A DNA stretch of 64,000 nt from Dechloromonas hankyongensis (GTDB taxonomy: Bacteria; Pseudomonadota; Gammaproteobacteria; Burkholderiales; Rhodocyclaceae), in contig NZ_JAKLTN010000002.1 in NCBI RefSeq assembly GCF_022012295.1, forward strand, positions 1 through 64,000. The letters are read 5' to 3'. Below the pieces are notes generated by a model. That model was not told the origin of the DNA. It made no database searches and worked only from the letters and a program-made list of their open reading frames with translations. Shown here piece after piece: positions 1 to 8,196 of this stretch (positions within the stretch are counted from its first letter, which is position 1; every line of letters begins with the position of its first letter). The position numbers and the translations under genes were made by a program.

Positions 1-32
1 TAAGTCGGAAAACTTGCAGACAAAATTAAGGC

Positions 33-60
33 CTTGAATTCGAGGTGCTTGCCCCCATAT
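33..60 (+). promoter_or_regulatory. Sigma-32 heat-shock promoter of htpG
   Basis: CTTGAA at 33-38 and CCCCATAT at 53-60 are separated by 14 bases. This matches the RpoH consensus (CTTGAA, 13-15 bp, CCCCATNT). It lies about 40 bases before the htpG start codon, as expected for a classical heat-shock gene. Confidence 0.85.
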
Positions 61-100
61 CCAAACCTACGTTTTGTTTTGAATGATGGGAGTTTCACGC

Positions 101-2017
101 ATGTCCGAGTCTGCAACCGCAAACCGCGAAACGCTCGGCTTCCAGACGGAAGTCAAGCAACTGCTGCACCTGATGATCCATTCCTTGTACAGCAACAAGG
201 AAATCTTCTTGCGCGAACTGGTATCGAATGCCTCCGATGCCTGCGACAAGTTGCGCTTCGAGGCACTGAACAATGCGGCGCTCTACGGTGACGACTCGGA
301 GTTGAAAATCCGTGTCGCCTTCGATAAGGCCGCCCGCACGGTGACCATTTCCGACAATGGCATCGGTCTGAGCCGTGATGAGGCGGTCGCCCACCTCGGA
401 ACCATTGCCAAGTCCGGTACCAAGGAATTCTTTTCCGCGCTGACCGGCGATCAGGCCAAGGACGCGCATTTGATCGGCCAGTTCGGCGTCGGCTTCTACT
501 CGTCGTTTATCGTTGCCGACAAGGTGACGGTGATTTCCCGCCGGGCCGGGATCGAGTCAAACCAGGCGGTACGCTGGGAATCGGCCGGCGAGGGCGAATA
601 CACCGTCGAAATGGTCGAGAAGGCTGGGCGCGGCACCGATGTCATCCTGCATCTGCGTGACGGCGAGGACGATTTCCTGGGCGGCTGGAAGCTGAAGTCG
701 ATTATCCGCAAGTACTCCGACCATATCACCCTTCCCATCGTGATGAAGAAGGAGGAATGGAAGGACGGCGAGCAGGTCGAGACCGACGAAGACGAGACGG
801 TCAATCAGGCCAATGCGCTGTGGGTGCGCAGCAAGTCGGATATCACCGACGAGCAATACACCGAGTTCTACAAGCACGTCGCCCACGACTTCGAAGATCC
901 GCTGTGCTGGACCCACGCCCGCGTCGAAGGCAAGCAGGAATACACGCAGTTGCTCTACATTCCGGCCCGCGCGCCGTTCGACATGTGGGACCGCAACGCC
1001 CGCCACGGCATCAAGCTCTATGTACGCCGCGTCTTCATCATGGATGATGCCGAGCAGCTGATGCCGCTGTACCTGCGCTTTGTGCGCGGGGTGGTCGATT
1101 CGGCCGACCTGCCGCTCAACGTTTCGCGCGAGATACTGCAGCAGAGCAAGGATATCGACAACATTCGCAGCGGTTGTACGCGCAAGGTGTTGTCCATGCT
1201 GGAAGGTATTGCCAACAGCGATGAAGCGGCTGACAAGGAAAAGTACGCCAAATTCTGGGAAGCCTTCGGTGCCGTGCTCAAGGAAGGCGTTGGCGAGGAC
1301 CACGCCAACAAGGACAAGATTGCCGGCTTGATCCGCTTCGCTTCGACACAGGGCGATGGCGACAAACAGGTTGTCTCGCTGGCCGACTACATCGCGCGCA
1401 TGAAGGATGGCCAGGAGAAAATCTATTACGTGACGGCCGACAGCTTTAATGCGGCCAAGAACAGCCCGCATCTCGAAATCTTCAAGAAGAAGGGCATCGA
1501 GGTTCTGTTGCTGTCCGATCGCGTGGATGAGTGGGTGGTCGGCCACCTGACCGAATTCGAGGGCAAGCAGCTGCAATCCGTCGCCAAGGGCGGGCTTGAT
1601 CTCGGCAAGCTGGAGGATGAAGCCGAGAAGCAGGAAGCCGAGAAGGCGGCGGACGAATACAAGGAATTGCTCGAGAAGGTAAAAACCGCGCTGGGTGACC
1701 GGGTCAAGGACGTGCGCGTGACCTATCGCCTGACCGATTCGCCGTCCTGTCTGGTTTCCGACGAGCACGATCCGTCCGGCAACCTGGCTCGCCTGCTGAA
1801 GGCGGCTGGCCAGAAGGCGCCGGACGTCAAACCGATTCTGGAAATCAATCCGCAGCATCCGGCGGTGATGCGCCTGAAGTACGAAGAGGCGCGCTTCGAC
1901 GACTGGGCGGCTTTGCTGTTCGAGCAGGCAACCCTGGCTGAAGGCGGGCAGCTGGATGACCCGGCTGGCTTCGTCAAGCGTATCAACGATCTGATGATGG
2001 CTCTGTCGGTAAAATAA
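101..2017 (+). CDS. htpG: Chaperone protein HtpG (Hsp90 family)
   Basis: Cytosolic Hsp90-type ATP-dependent chaperone of 638 residues, close to the usual length. The N-terminal GHKL ATPase domain shows [11 protein letters not shown], the DNGIG motif and the GQFGVGFYS lid motif. The middle domain has the [12 protein letters not shown] signature, and the C-terminal dimerisation domain ends in MMALSVK. An in-frame ATG exists at 83, but the start at 101 is preferred. It gives the family-like N-terminus MSESA and has GGGAG eight bases upstream. The gene is a single unit, with a sigma-32 promoter before it and a hairpin terminator after it, so heat induction is expected. Confidence 0.97.
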   Translation: MSESATANRETLGFQTEVKQLLHLMIHSLYSNKEIFLRELVSNASDACDKLRFEALNNAALYGDDSELKIRVAFDKAARTVTISDNGIGLSRDEAVAHLGTIAKSGTKEFFSALTGDQAKDAHLIGQFGVGFYSSFIVADKVTVISRRAGIESNQAVRWESAGEGEYTVEMVEKAGRGTDVILHLRDGEDDFLGGWKLKSIIRKYSDHITLPIVMKKEEWKDGEQVETDEDETVNQANALWVRSKSDITDEQYTEFYKHVAHDFEDPLCWTHARVEGKQEYTQLLYIPARAPFDMWDRNARHGIKLYVRRVFIMDDAEQLMPLYLRFVRGVVDSADLPLNVSREILQQSKDIDNIRSGCTRKVLSMLEGIANSDEAADKEKYAKFWEAFGAVLKEGVGEDHANKDKIAGLIRFASTQGDGDKQVVSLADYIARMKDGQEKIYYVTADSFNAAKNSPHLEIFKKKGIEVLLLSDRVDEWVVGHLTEFEGKQLQSVAKGGLDLGKLEDEAEKQEAEKAADEYKELLEKVKTALGDRVKDVRVTYRLTDSPSCLVSDEHDPSGNLARLLKAAGQKAPDVKPILEINPQHPAVMRLKYEEARFDDWAALLFEQATLAEGGQLDDPAGFVKRINDLMMALSVK

Positions 2018-2057
2018 ACCTGCCGTACCGTGGCCATGAATGAATTCGTGGCTATCG

Positions 2058-2086
2058 AAGGCCGCCTGCTTGGGCGGCCTTTTTTA
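2058..2086 (+). terminator. Rho-independent terminator after htpG
   Basis: A nine-base stem (AAGGCCGCC paired with GGCGGCCTT) with a six-base loop is followed by a run of T. It lies 40 bases after the htpG stop. Confidence 0.85.
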
Positions 2087-2146
2087 TGCATCTCGAAGGC
2101 GATGACTTCATTGTTATGAGGCCACGCTCCGTTGCCCTGCTGTAGC

Positions 2147-2686
2147 TTATTCGGCGCTGGACGCGGGCACGGCCCACAGTGTTTCGCCACCGGCGTCCAG
2201 ATAGCTGAGATAAGACCGCAGATCGAATTCCAGCTGGAAATAGTCAGCTTCCATGTGCTGGCAGAGTTGGTAGAAGCTTTTGTTGTGCTCGGACTCTTTC
2301 AAGTGGGCCAATTCATGCACGACGATCATGCGCAGGAACTCGCCCGGCATGTCACGAAACAGGCCGGCGACGCGGATTTCTCGCTTGGCCTTGATCTTCC
2401 CGCCCTGTACCCGGCCGATCGTGCTGTGCGTGCCGAGGGCTTTTTGCAGCGTTTGCAACTTGCTGTCGTAGGCCACCTTGCTGACCACGGCGGTGTTTTT
2501 CAGATGGCGGCTGCGAAGGGTCTGGACGTAGTCGTACAGCGCCTTGTCGGTACGTATGTCATGTGCCTGCGGATACTTGCCGAGCAGGACGCCGGCCAGC
2601 TTCCCCTGGGTAATGGCGTAGCGCACCGAGTCGACCAGATGGGCCGGGTAGCCGGCGAGATAATTGGGTGGTGGGTTGGGGCGCAT
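2147..2686 (-). CDS. YgjP-like (DUF45) metallopeptidase
   Basis: Predicted zinc-dependent hydrolase of the YgjP/DUF45 family (COG1451), 179 residues. The zinc site HELAH is at 124-128, followed by the third family ligand H134 in the segment ESEHNKSFY. No signal peptide is visible, so it is probably cytosolic. The substrate is unknown. It is transcribed toward the htpG terminator and is divergent from the MFS gene, so it is probably monocistronic. Confidence 0.85.
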   Translation of the reverse strand: MRPNPPPNYLAGYPAHLVDSVRYAITQGKLAGVLLGKYPQAHDIRTDKALYDYVQTLRSRHLKNTAVVSKVAYDSKLQTLQKALGTHSTIGRVQGGKIKAKREIRVAGLFRDMPGEFLRMIVVHELAHLKESEHNKSFYQLCQHMEADYFQLEFDLRSYLSYLDAGGETLWAVPASSAE

Positions 2687-2795
2687 GCAAAGGTAGTGTG
2701 AGCGTATCCCCGAATTTTACCGAAGTGCCGCAGTGCTTGAGGAATTGGCGGGCTTAGACGGTATGCTTGCGATTTGCTCATTTCAACCTCGCATT

Positions 2796-3965
2796 ATGCA
2801 GAATCCCGTTCCCGTCATTGTCATCGCTCAGCTGTTCGGTACCTCGTTATGGTTCTCGGCGAATAGCGCGGCTGATGATTTGATTCGTGCCTGGGGTATC
2901 GTTCCGGCCGACATCGGAACTTTGACCAATGCCGTTCAACTCGGCTTCATTCTCGGTACCTTGAGCTTCGCCATTTCCGGCCTGGCCGACCGCTTCCAGG
3001 CCAGCCGGATTTTCGCAGTCTGTGCCGTACTTGGAGCGGCTTGCAACGCGGCCTTTGCCGGCCTGGCCGATGGTCTGGCCTGGGCGGTGCCCCTGCGCTT
3101 TGCCGTCGGCTTCTGTCTGGCCGGTGTCTATCCGCTGGGGATGAAGCTGGTGGTCAGCTGGGTGCCGGAGCGGGCCGGAGCGGCGCTGGCCCAACTGGTC
3201 GGCATGCTGACCCTGGGAACCGCCTTGCCGCATGGCATCCGGCTGGCGGGGACCGGCTGGTCATGGCGGGCCACCATCCTGGTTTCCTCGGGGCTGGCGC
3301 TGCTGGCGGCCGTCATGATTTTCCGGCTGGGCGACGGTCCGCATCTCAAGCGTCGGCACGGCGCGCCACCGCTGCGTTTGGGGCGGGTCTTCCACGCCTT
3401 TTCGGTATGCGAGTTTCGCGCATCCGCACTCGGTTATTTCGGTCACCAGTGGGAGTTGTACGCCTTCTGGACGCTGACGCCGGCGCTGATCGTCCTCAGC
3501 GGCCTGGCGATACCGGGTAGCAGTGATCTCTCCGGCCTGGCCTTTGCCGTCATCGGCATCGGGGCGTTGGGTTGCCTCTTCGGAGGCTGGTGGAGCCAGC
3601 GCATCGGCAGCGCCCGGGTGGCCGCTACGGCACTGGCGCTTTCGGCCGCGTGCTGTGCCATATTTCCGTTTGCCGGCGAATGGACGCCGTGGGCCAAGAT
3701 TCTGTTGCTGCTCGTCTGGGGCGCGACGGTAGTGGCGGACTCCCCGCATTTTTCAGCGCTGTCCGCCAAGGCCTGCGCTCCGGAGATCGTCGGCAGTGCC
3801 CTGGCCTTTCAGAACTCCATCGGTTTTGCTATCACGATGGTCTCGATCCAGCTGGGGACGGCCTGGATCGGCAACTGGGGAACCAACATCGCGTGGCTGC
3901 TGCTGCCTGGTCCGGTGTTGGGCCTGCTCGGGCTCTATCCCTTATGGCGAGGCGTGCGTCGATGA
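2796..3965 (+). CDS. MFS transporter
   Basis: Inner-membrane major facilitator carrier of 389 residues, with about twelve hydrophobic segments. The segment GLADRFQASR after the second helix resembles the MFS loop 2-3 motif. Overall it resembles the cyanate/nitrate-permease branch, but the substrate cannot be read from sequence. The ATG at 2796 is chosen because residues before it in the longer frame are not membrane-like and the hydrophobic helix begins at once (MQNPVPVIVIAQLFG). The stop overlaps the next gene by ATGA, so the two are translationally coupled. Confidence 0.85.
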   Translation: MQNPVPVIVIAQLFGTSLWFSANSAADDLIRAWGIVPADIGTLTNAVQLGFILGTLSFAISGLADRFQASRIFAVCAVLGAACNAAFAGLADGLAWAVPLRFAVGFCLAGVYPLGMKLVVSWVPERAGAALAQLVGMLTLGTALPHGIRLAGTGWSWRATILVSSGLALLAAVMIFRLGDGPHLKRRHGAPPLRLGRVFHAFSVCEFRASALGYFGHQWELYAFWTLTPALIVLSGLAIPGSSDLSGLAFAVIGIGALGCLFGGWWSQRIGSARVAATALALSAACCAIFPFAGEWTPWAKILLLLVWGATVVADSPHFSALSAKACAPEIVGSALAFQNSIGFAITMVSIQLGTAWIGNWGTNIAWLLLPGPVLGLLGLYPLWRGVRR

Positions 3966-4174
3966 ACCCCGACGATCTGCTCCTGCTGGTCACCCGCACG
4001 ATGCCTTTCGGCAAGCACAAGGGCACGCTGATCGCCGATTTGCCGGGGAACTACCTGAACTGGTTTGCCCGTGAAGGTTTTCCGCCGGGGGAGATCGGCC
4101 GTTTGCTGGCCTTGATGCAGGAGATCGACCACAACGGCCTGTCCGATCTTCTGAAGCCGCTGCGGCGGCGCTAG
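3962..4174 (+). CDS. DUF3820 family small protein
   Basis: A 70-residue soluble protein with the conserved block MPFGKHKGTLIADLPGNYLNWF typical of DUF3820 (sometimes labelled quorum-sensing-regulated virulence factor). Its biochemical role is unknown; similar modules occur next to exonuclease domains. The ATG overlaps the MFS stop (ATGA at 3962-3965), which supports both the start and co-expression. It ends in a basic tail (LKPLRRR). Confidence 0.85.
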   Translation: MNPDDLLLLVTRTMPFGKHKGTLIADLPGNYLNWFAREGFPPGEIGRLLALMQEIDHNGLSDLLKPLRRR

Positions 4175-4198
4175 TCAGCCGCATGCTATATTGCCGCG

Positions 4199-5983
4199 AT
4201 GAATGACAGGAACGTAGGCGAACACCGCCTAACTCTCGCCGAGGTCGTCGACTGGATGGTCGAGGACGGCCTCGTCGGTCGCGAGGCGGCCGACGCCCTG
4301 AAGAGCGAGCGCCGTCTGCATGGCGGCAAGCTCCATCCGCTGATCGTTATTGCCGACCAGAAATGGAAGAGCGCCAAGGCGCCGGCCCGGCTTCTCAACC
4401 TGGACAACCTGACCGAATGGCTGGCCGGGCGGACGGGCCTCGATTACCTGCATATCGATCCGCTGAAGATCGATTTCACCGGCGTCGCCGAGGTGATGTC
4501 CAGCGCTTATGCGGCGCGTTTCGGCATCCTGCCGGTGCAGGTGACGACGCGGGAAGTGGTGATCGCCACGGCTGAGCCTTTCATCCGCGAATGGGTGGCC
4601 GAACTGCAGCACATCCTGCGCAAGGAAATCCGCCGGGTGATGGCCAACCCGGACGATATCGGCCGCTATCTGGTCGAATTCTTCAATCTGGCCAAGTCGG
4701 TCAAGAAGGCGGCGGCGCGCGGCGAGGTGACGAGCGGCCTGTCGAGCTTCGAACAACTGGTCGAACTGGGCAAGGGCAACCGGACCTTCGATGCCAATGA
4801 CCAGCACATCGTCCATATCGTCGACTGGTTGTGGCAATACGCCTTCGACCAGCGCGCCTCGGACATCCATATCGAGCCGCGGCGCGATCTGGGCATCGTC
4901 CGTTTCCGCATCGACGGCGTGTTGCACCAGGTGTACCAGATTCCGATGGCAGTAATGAATGCCATGACCAGCCGAATCAAGCTGCTCGGCCGCATGGACG
5001 TCATCGAGAAGCGCCGGCCGCAGGATGGCCGGATCAAGACGCGGACGCCGACCGGACAGGAAGTCGAATTGCGGCTGTCGACCCTGCCGACGGCCTTCGG
5101 CGAAAAGCTGGTCATGCGCATTTTCGATCCGGAAGTGCTGGTTCGGGATTTCCGTTCGCTCGGCTTTTCCGATGACGACCAGTCGCGCTGGAAGCAGATG
5201 ACCGCTTCGCCAAACGGCATCGTCCTGGTCACCGGCCCGACCGGTTCCGGCAAGACGACGACGCTGTACACCACGCTCAAGCAGCTGGCGACGCCGGAAG
5301 TCAATGTAAGCACCATCGAGGACCCGATCGAAATGGTCGAGTCGGCTTTCAACCAAATGCAGGTCAATCGCGCTATCGACCTCGGTTTCGCCGACGGTGT
5401 GCGCGCCTTGATGCGCCAGGACCCGGATATCGTGATGATCGGCGAAATCCGCGATCTGGAAACGGCGGAAATGGCCATCCAGGCAGCGTTGACCGGGCAT
5501 TTAGTGTTGTCGACCTTGCACACCAACGATGCGCCATCGGCGATCACCCGCCTGCTCGACCTCGGTGTGCCGGCCTATCTGATCAACTCGACCCTGCTCG
5601 GGGTGATGGCCCAACGCCTGGTGCGGACGCTGTGCCCGCATTGCAAGAAGGCGACACCGATCACCGAGGACCAGCAGGCGGCCTGGCGTTCCCTGGTGGC
5701 GCCGTGGAAATCGGCCGAGCCGGTGCAGTTATGGCAGCCGGTCGGCTGCCTGGAATGCCGGATGACCGGCTACACCGGGCGGGTCGGCATCTATGAAGTG
5801 CTGCTCAATTCACCGGAAATCCGCCGGCAGATCAAGCCGGTCACCGAAATACCGAAGCTGCGCGAACAGGCTTTCCGCGAAGGGATGCGGCCCCTGCGTA
5901 TTTCCGGGGCATTGAAGGTGGCACAGGGGCAAACCTCCCTTGAAGAAGTCATCAAGGTAGCGCCGCCTTCGGACGACGGCTAA
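4199..5983 (+). CDS. GspE/PilB-family secretion/pilus ATPase
   Basis: Hexameric AAA-type ATPase of the type II secretion/type IV pilus superfamily, 594 residues. An N-terminal T2SSE-N-like region (about 1-160) precedes the ATPase core. Walker A GPTGSGKT is at 346-353, the Asp box is in STIEDPIE, Walker B is in DPDIVMIGEIRD and the His box is GHLVLSTLHTND. A zinc tetracysteine is present (C479, C482, C517, C520). No other gsp or pil gene is in the window, so it is a solitary copy. It could serve a pilus or secretion machine encoded elsewhere. It starts 24 bases after DUF3820 and may share its transcript. Confidence 0.9.
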   Translation: MNDRNVGEHRLTLAEVVDWMVEDGLVGREAADALKSERRLHGGKLHPLIVIADQKWKSAKAPARLLNLDNLTEWLAGRTGLDYLHIDPLKIDFTGVAEVMSSAYAARFGILPVQVTTREVVIATAEPFIREWVAELQHILRKEIRRVMANPDDIGRYLVEFFNLAKSVKKAAARGEVTSGLSSFEQLVELGKGNRTFDANDQHIVHIVDWLWQYAFDQRASDIHIEPRRDLGIVRFRIDGVLHQVYQIPMAVMNAMTSRIKLLGRMDVIEKRRPQDGRIKTRTPTGQEVELRLSTLPTAFGEKLVMRIFDPEVLVRDFRSLGFSDDDQSRWKQMTASPNGIVLVTGPTGSGKTTTLYTTLKQLATPEVNVSTIEDPIEMVESAFNQMQVNRAIDLGFADGVRALMRQDPDIVMIGEIRDLETAEMAIQAALTGHLVLSTLHTNDAPSAITRLLDLGVPAYLINSTLLGVMAQRLVRTLCPHCKKATPITEDQQAAWRSLVAPWKSAEPVQLWQPVGCLECRMTGYTGRVGIYEVLLNSPEIRRQIKPVTEIPKLREQAFREGMRPLRISGALKVAQGQTSLEEVIKVAPPSDDG

Positions 5984-5992
5984 AGGTAGTTG

Positions 5993-6028
5993 CTAGTTTC
6001 TAGTCATGAGTCGCTAGCCACTCATGAC
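5993..6028. repeat. CTAG-rich inverted repeat between convergent genes
   Basis: The arms GTCATGAGT (6003-6011) and ACTCATGAC (6020-6028) are perfectly complementary around an eight-base loop. Three CTAG tetranucleotides fall at 5993-5996, 5999-6002 and 6014-6017. It sits between two convergent stops and has no T tract, so it may be a weak bidirectional terminator or a repeat remnant. Confidence 0.5.
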
Positions 6029-6034
6029 CAATAA

Positions 6035-6466
6035 CTAAATCAGGCTGGCCTTGCGCCGTACGGCGTCCACATAGGCCATGGCGTCCATCGCCTGGCCGTT
6101 GCGCTGGGCCTGCCAGATCGTTTCGCCCAGGCATTCGAGCAGGACGTGCTCGGCGTCGTGCGGGTCCATGCGTGCCCGCAATTGCTCGAAAGCCAGGCGG
6201 ATGCCGGGTGGCTGGTCGATACTGACCTGTTCGTGGATGGCCAGGTGCAACGACAAGTGAAGGAAGGGATTCATCTCGCCGCCTTCCGGCACCCAATCCC
6301 TGTTCACGGCCGAATCGGCATCGGCCAGCAGGACGTGGTATTCGGGATGGCGGGCGGCGATATCGGCGGCGGTGACTTCGGCACCGACCAGCGGCAGGCG
6401 GTCGATATGTTTTTTCCAGGCGTCGCAGAAGAAACGGCGCACCTGTTCGCGGGACGGATTAAACAT
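6035..6466 (-). CDS. DUF1841 family protein
   Basis: A 143-residue cytosolic protein that matches the DUF1841 family of beta- and gammaproteobacteria, beginning FNPSREQVRRFFCDAWKK and containing NPFLHLSLHLAIHEQ. Histidines recur in the central segment, but no catalytic role is established. Its start overlaps the end of the FIST gene by eight bases, making it the third gene of the nth operon. Confidence 0.85.
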   Translation of the reverse strand: MFNPSREQVRRFFCDAWKKHIDRLPLVGAEVTAADIAARHPEYHVLLADADSAVNRDWVPEGGEMNPFLHLSLHLAIHEQVSIDQPPGIRLAFEQLRARMDPHDAEHVLLECLGETIWQAQRNGQAMDAMAYVDAVRRKASLI

Positions 6467-7475
6467 GGGAGCTTTCGAAGAGCAGTGTCAGTACGGCATT
6501 GTGGTACAGGCGATTGTTCCCGGCAGCGGGAATGATCTGGCCGGTACCGTAGGCGCCGAGCAGCGGCGTATCGGGGAAAACCTCGCGGAAGACCTGCAGG
6601 TCGCGGTCGTCGTCGCCATAGAACAGCGGCCCGCGGCCGATACACGAGAACATCAGCGCAAAATCGGGGTGCGGATTGGTTAGGGCCAGGCTGTCCAAGG
6701 ATTTGCGCGTCTGTTGTTCGGCCGTCAGCGGCTGGCGGATGGCCCAGGTGATCGAGTCGCCATTTTCCAGGCTATCGGCCAGCATCAGCGAGCCATCGCC
6801 ATTGGCGGACAGGATGGCGATCCCCGGTTCGTCCGGGTGGCGCACCAGGGCGATCTGGTGGAGCGGGGGGTATTGCCGCAATTCGGCCGGCAGTGCGCGG
6901 TACAGGCTGTCGATGGCGCGGTGGCCGCCGACGCGGCCGAGTTCATAGCCGCGGCATTGGTCAACCGTCTGTGGATCACCGAGCAGACGCAGGCCGGTGG
7001 ATATGGCCAGATGGGAACGCACCCCGGGAAGACGCAGTTCGGCGCAGCCGCTATCGGTAACCCGGCCGTGCGCCCAGGTGACGCCATCAGAATCGAGAAA
7101 GCCGGCGCGCCGGGTATCGGCTTGCCAGTCGAAGGGCAGCCGGCCGTGCGAGGAGAAGGAGAGCAGCGCTTCGTCCGCTCCTTCGGTCGATTCGCGCGAG
7201 GCCAGTATCATGGCCGCAGCGGCTGCCTGATCGAGTTGCCAGCCGCGTTCGGTAAACAGGCCGCTGGCCGTACTGCCGCACACCGACAGGCAACCGGCGG
7301 CGCGTGCCGCGGCGATGACGGCTGGTCGCGGATTGCGGGCGTAGTCGCGGCTCAGGAAGAGCAGGACATGGTCGGCGCGTGTCACGCCGGCATTAGCGAG
7401 CGCCTGGCGGATGGCCTCCTGAGCCAGTTCGGCCACCGGCCGCGGGCCGGTCACCAGGCTGCTCGCCGCTTTCAT
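6459..7475 (-). CDS. FIST-domain sensory protein
   Basis: A 338-residue protein with a FIST N domain (about 1-190) and a FIST C domain (about 195-335), ending in GAYGTGQIIP...NAVLTLLFE as FIST C proteins do. FIST domains are predicted small-ligand sensors, usually attached to kinases or cyclases; here the module stands alone. The ATG at 7475 overlaps the nth stop by four bases (ATGA), which fixes the start better than the longer frame. A partner protein is not evident, although a PAS-GGDEF protein is divergently encoded just beyond nth. Confidence 0.85.
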   Translation of the reverse strand: MKAASSLVTGPRPVAELAQEAIRQALANAGVTRADHVLLFLSRDYARNPRPAVIAAARAAGCLSVCGSTASGLFTERGWQLDQAAAAAMILASRESTEGADEALLSFSSHGRLPFDWQADTRRAGFLDSDGVTWAHGRVTDSGCAELRLPGVRSHLAISTGLRLLGDPQTVDQCRGYELGRVGGHRAIDSLYRALPAELRQYPPLHQIALVRHPDEPGIAILSANGDGSLMLADSLENGDSITWAIRQPLTAEQQTRKSLDSLALTNPHPDFALMFSCIGRGPLFYGDDDRDLQVFREVFPDTPLLGAYGTGQIIPAAGNNRLYHNAVLTLLFESSHV

Positions 7476-8104
7476 ACGGTTTTGCCCTTGTAGGCGCACA
7501 GGTCGATGACGACGCAGCGCGCGCATTCCGGTTTGCGCGCCTTGCAGACATAGCGGCCGTGCAGAATCAGCCAGTGATGGGCATCCTTCTTGAATTCGTC
7601 CGGCGTGACACGGAGTAGTTTCTGCTCGACTTCGTTGACCGTCTTGCCGGGCGCCAGGCCCGTCCGGTTGCCGACCCGGAAGATATGGGTATCGACGGCG
7701 ATGGTCGGGTGTCCGAAGGCCGTGTTGAGCACGACGTTGGCTGTCTTGCGGCCGACACCGGGCAGGGCTTCGAGGGCGGCGCGATCTTCGGGGACCTCGC
7801 CGCCATGATGTTCGACCAGCATGCGGCAGGTAGCGATCACGTTCTTGGCCTTGGTGCGGAACAGGCCGATGGTCTTGATGTAATCGATCAATCCTTCTTC
7901 ACCGAGCGCAAGCATGATTTCCGGGGTCGGTGCGACCGGAAACAAGCGGGCGGTAGCCTTGTTTACCCCGACATCGGTGGCCTGAGCCGACAGAATGACG
8001 GCAATCAACAACTGGAATGGCGTCGAATAATGCAATTCGGTCGTTGGCGCGGGATTTGCTTCGCGTAAACGGGCGAAGAATTGCTCGACTTGGTTTTTTT
8101 TCAC
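7472..8104 (-). CDS. nth: Endonuclease III
   Basis: Bifunctional DNA glycosylase/AP lyase for oxidised pyrimidines in base excision repair, 210 residues. The HhH motif LPGVGRKTANV carries the catalytic lysine K120, and D138 lies in VDTHIFR. The 4Fe-4S ligands are C187, C194, C197 and C203. All of these numbers equal the E. coli enzyme positions. In many proteobacteria nth follows rnfE; here rnf lies about 2.6 kb away on the same strand with a GGDEF gene and an RlmN-like gene between. Confidence 0.97.
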   Translation of the reverse strand: MKKNQVEQFFARLREANPAPTTELHYSTPFQLLIAVILSAQATDVGVNKATARLFPVAPTPEIMLALGEEGLIDYIKTIGLFRTKAKNVIATCRMLVEHHGGEVPEDRAALEALPGVGRKTANVVLNTAFGHPTIAVDTHIFRVGNRTGLAPGKTVNEVEQKLLRVTPDEFKKDAHHWLILHGRYVCKARKPECARCVVIDLCAYKGKTV

Positions 8105-8140
8105 GTAAGGTTAGGGAAGATCATTGTTGTCTGCGGCCGC

Positions 8141-8167
8141 TTGCGCCACCATATCGGTAACTATAAA
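8141..8167 (+). promoter_or_regulatory. Possible sigma-70 promoter for the GGDEF gene
   Basis: TTGCGC (8141-8146) and TATAAA (8162-8167) are 15 bases apart in the 92-base region divergent from nth. The spacer is shorter than ideal. AGAGAAGG follows as the ribosome binding site. Confidence 0.3.
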
Positions 8168-8196
8168 TTCTACCTGACAGAGAAGGCAGTTTTTTC

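Noticed and set aside
557-1858. 433-codon frame on the minus strand opposite htpG
   Set aside because: Antisense shadow of a strongly conserved gene in GC-rich DNA; no domain motif and no ribosome site.
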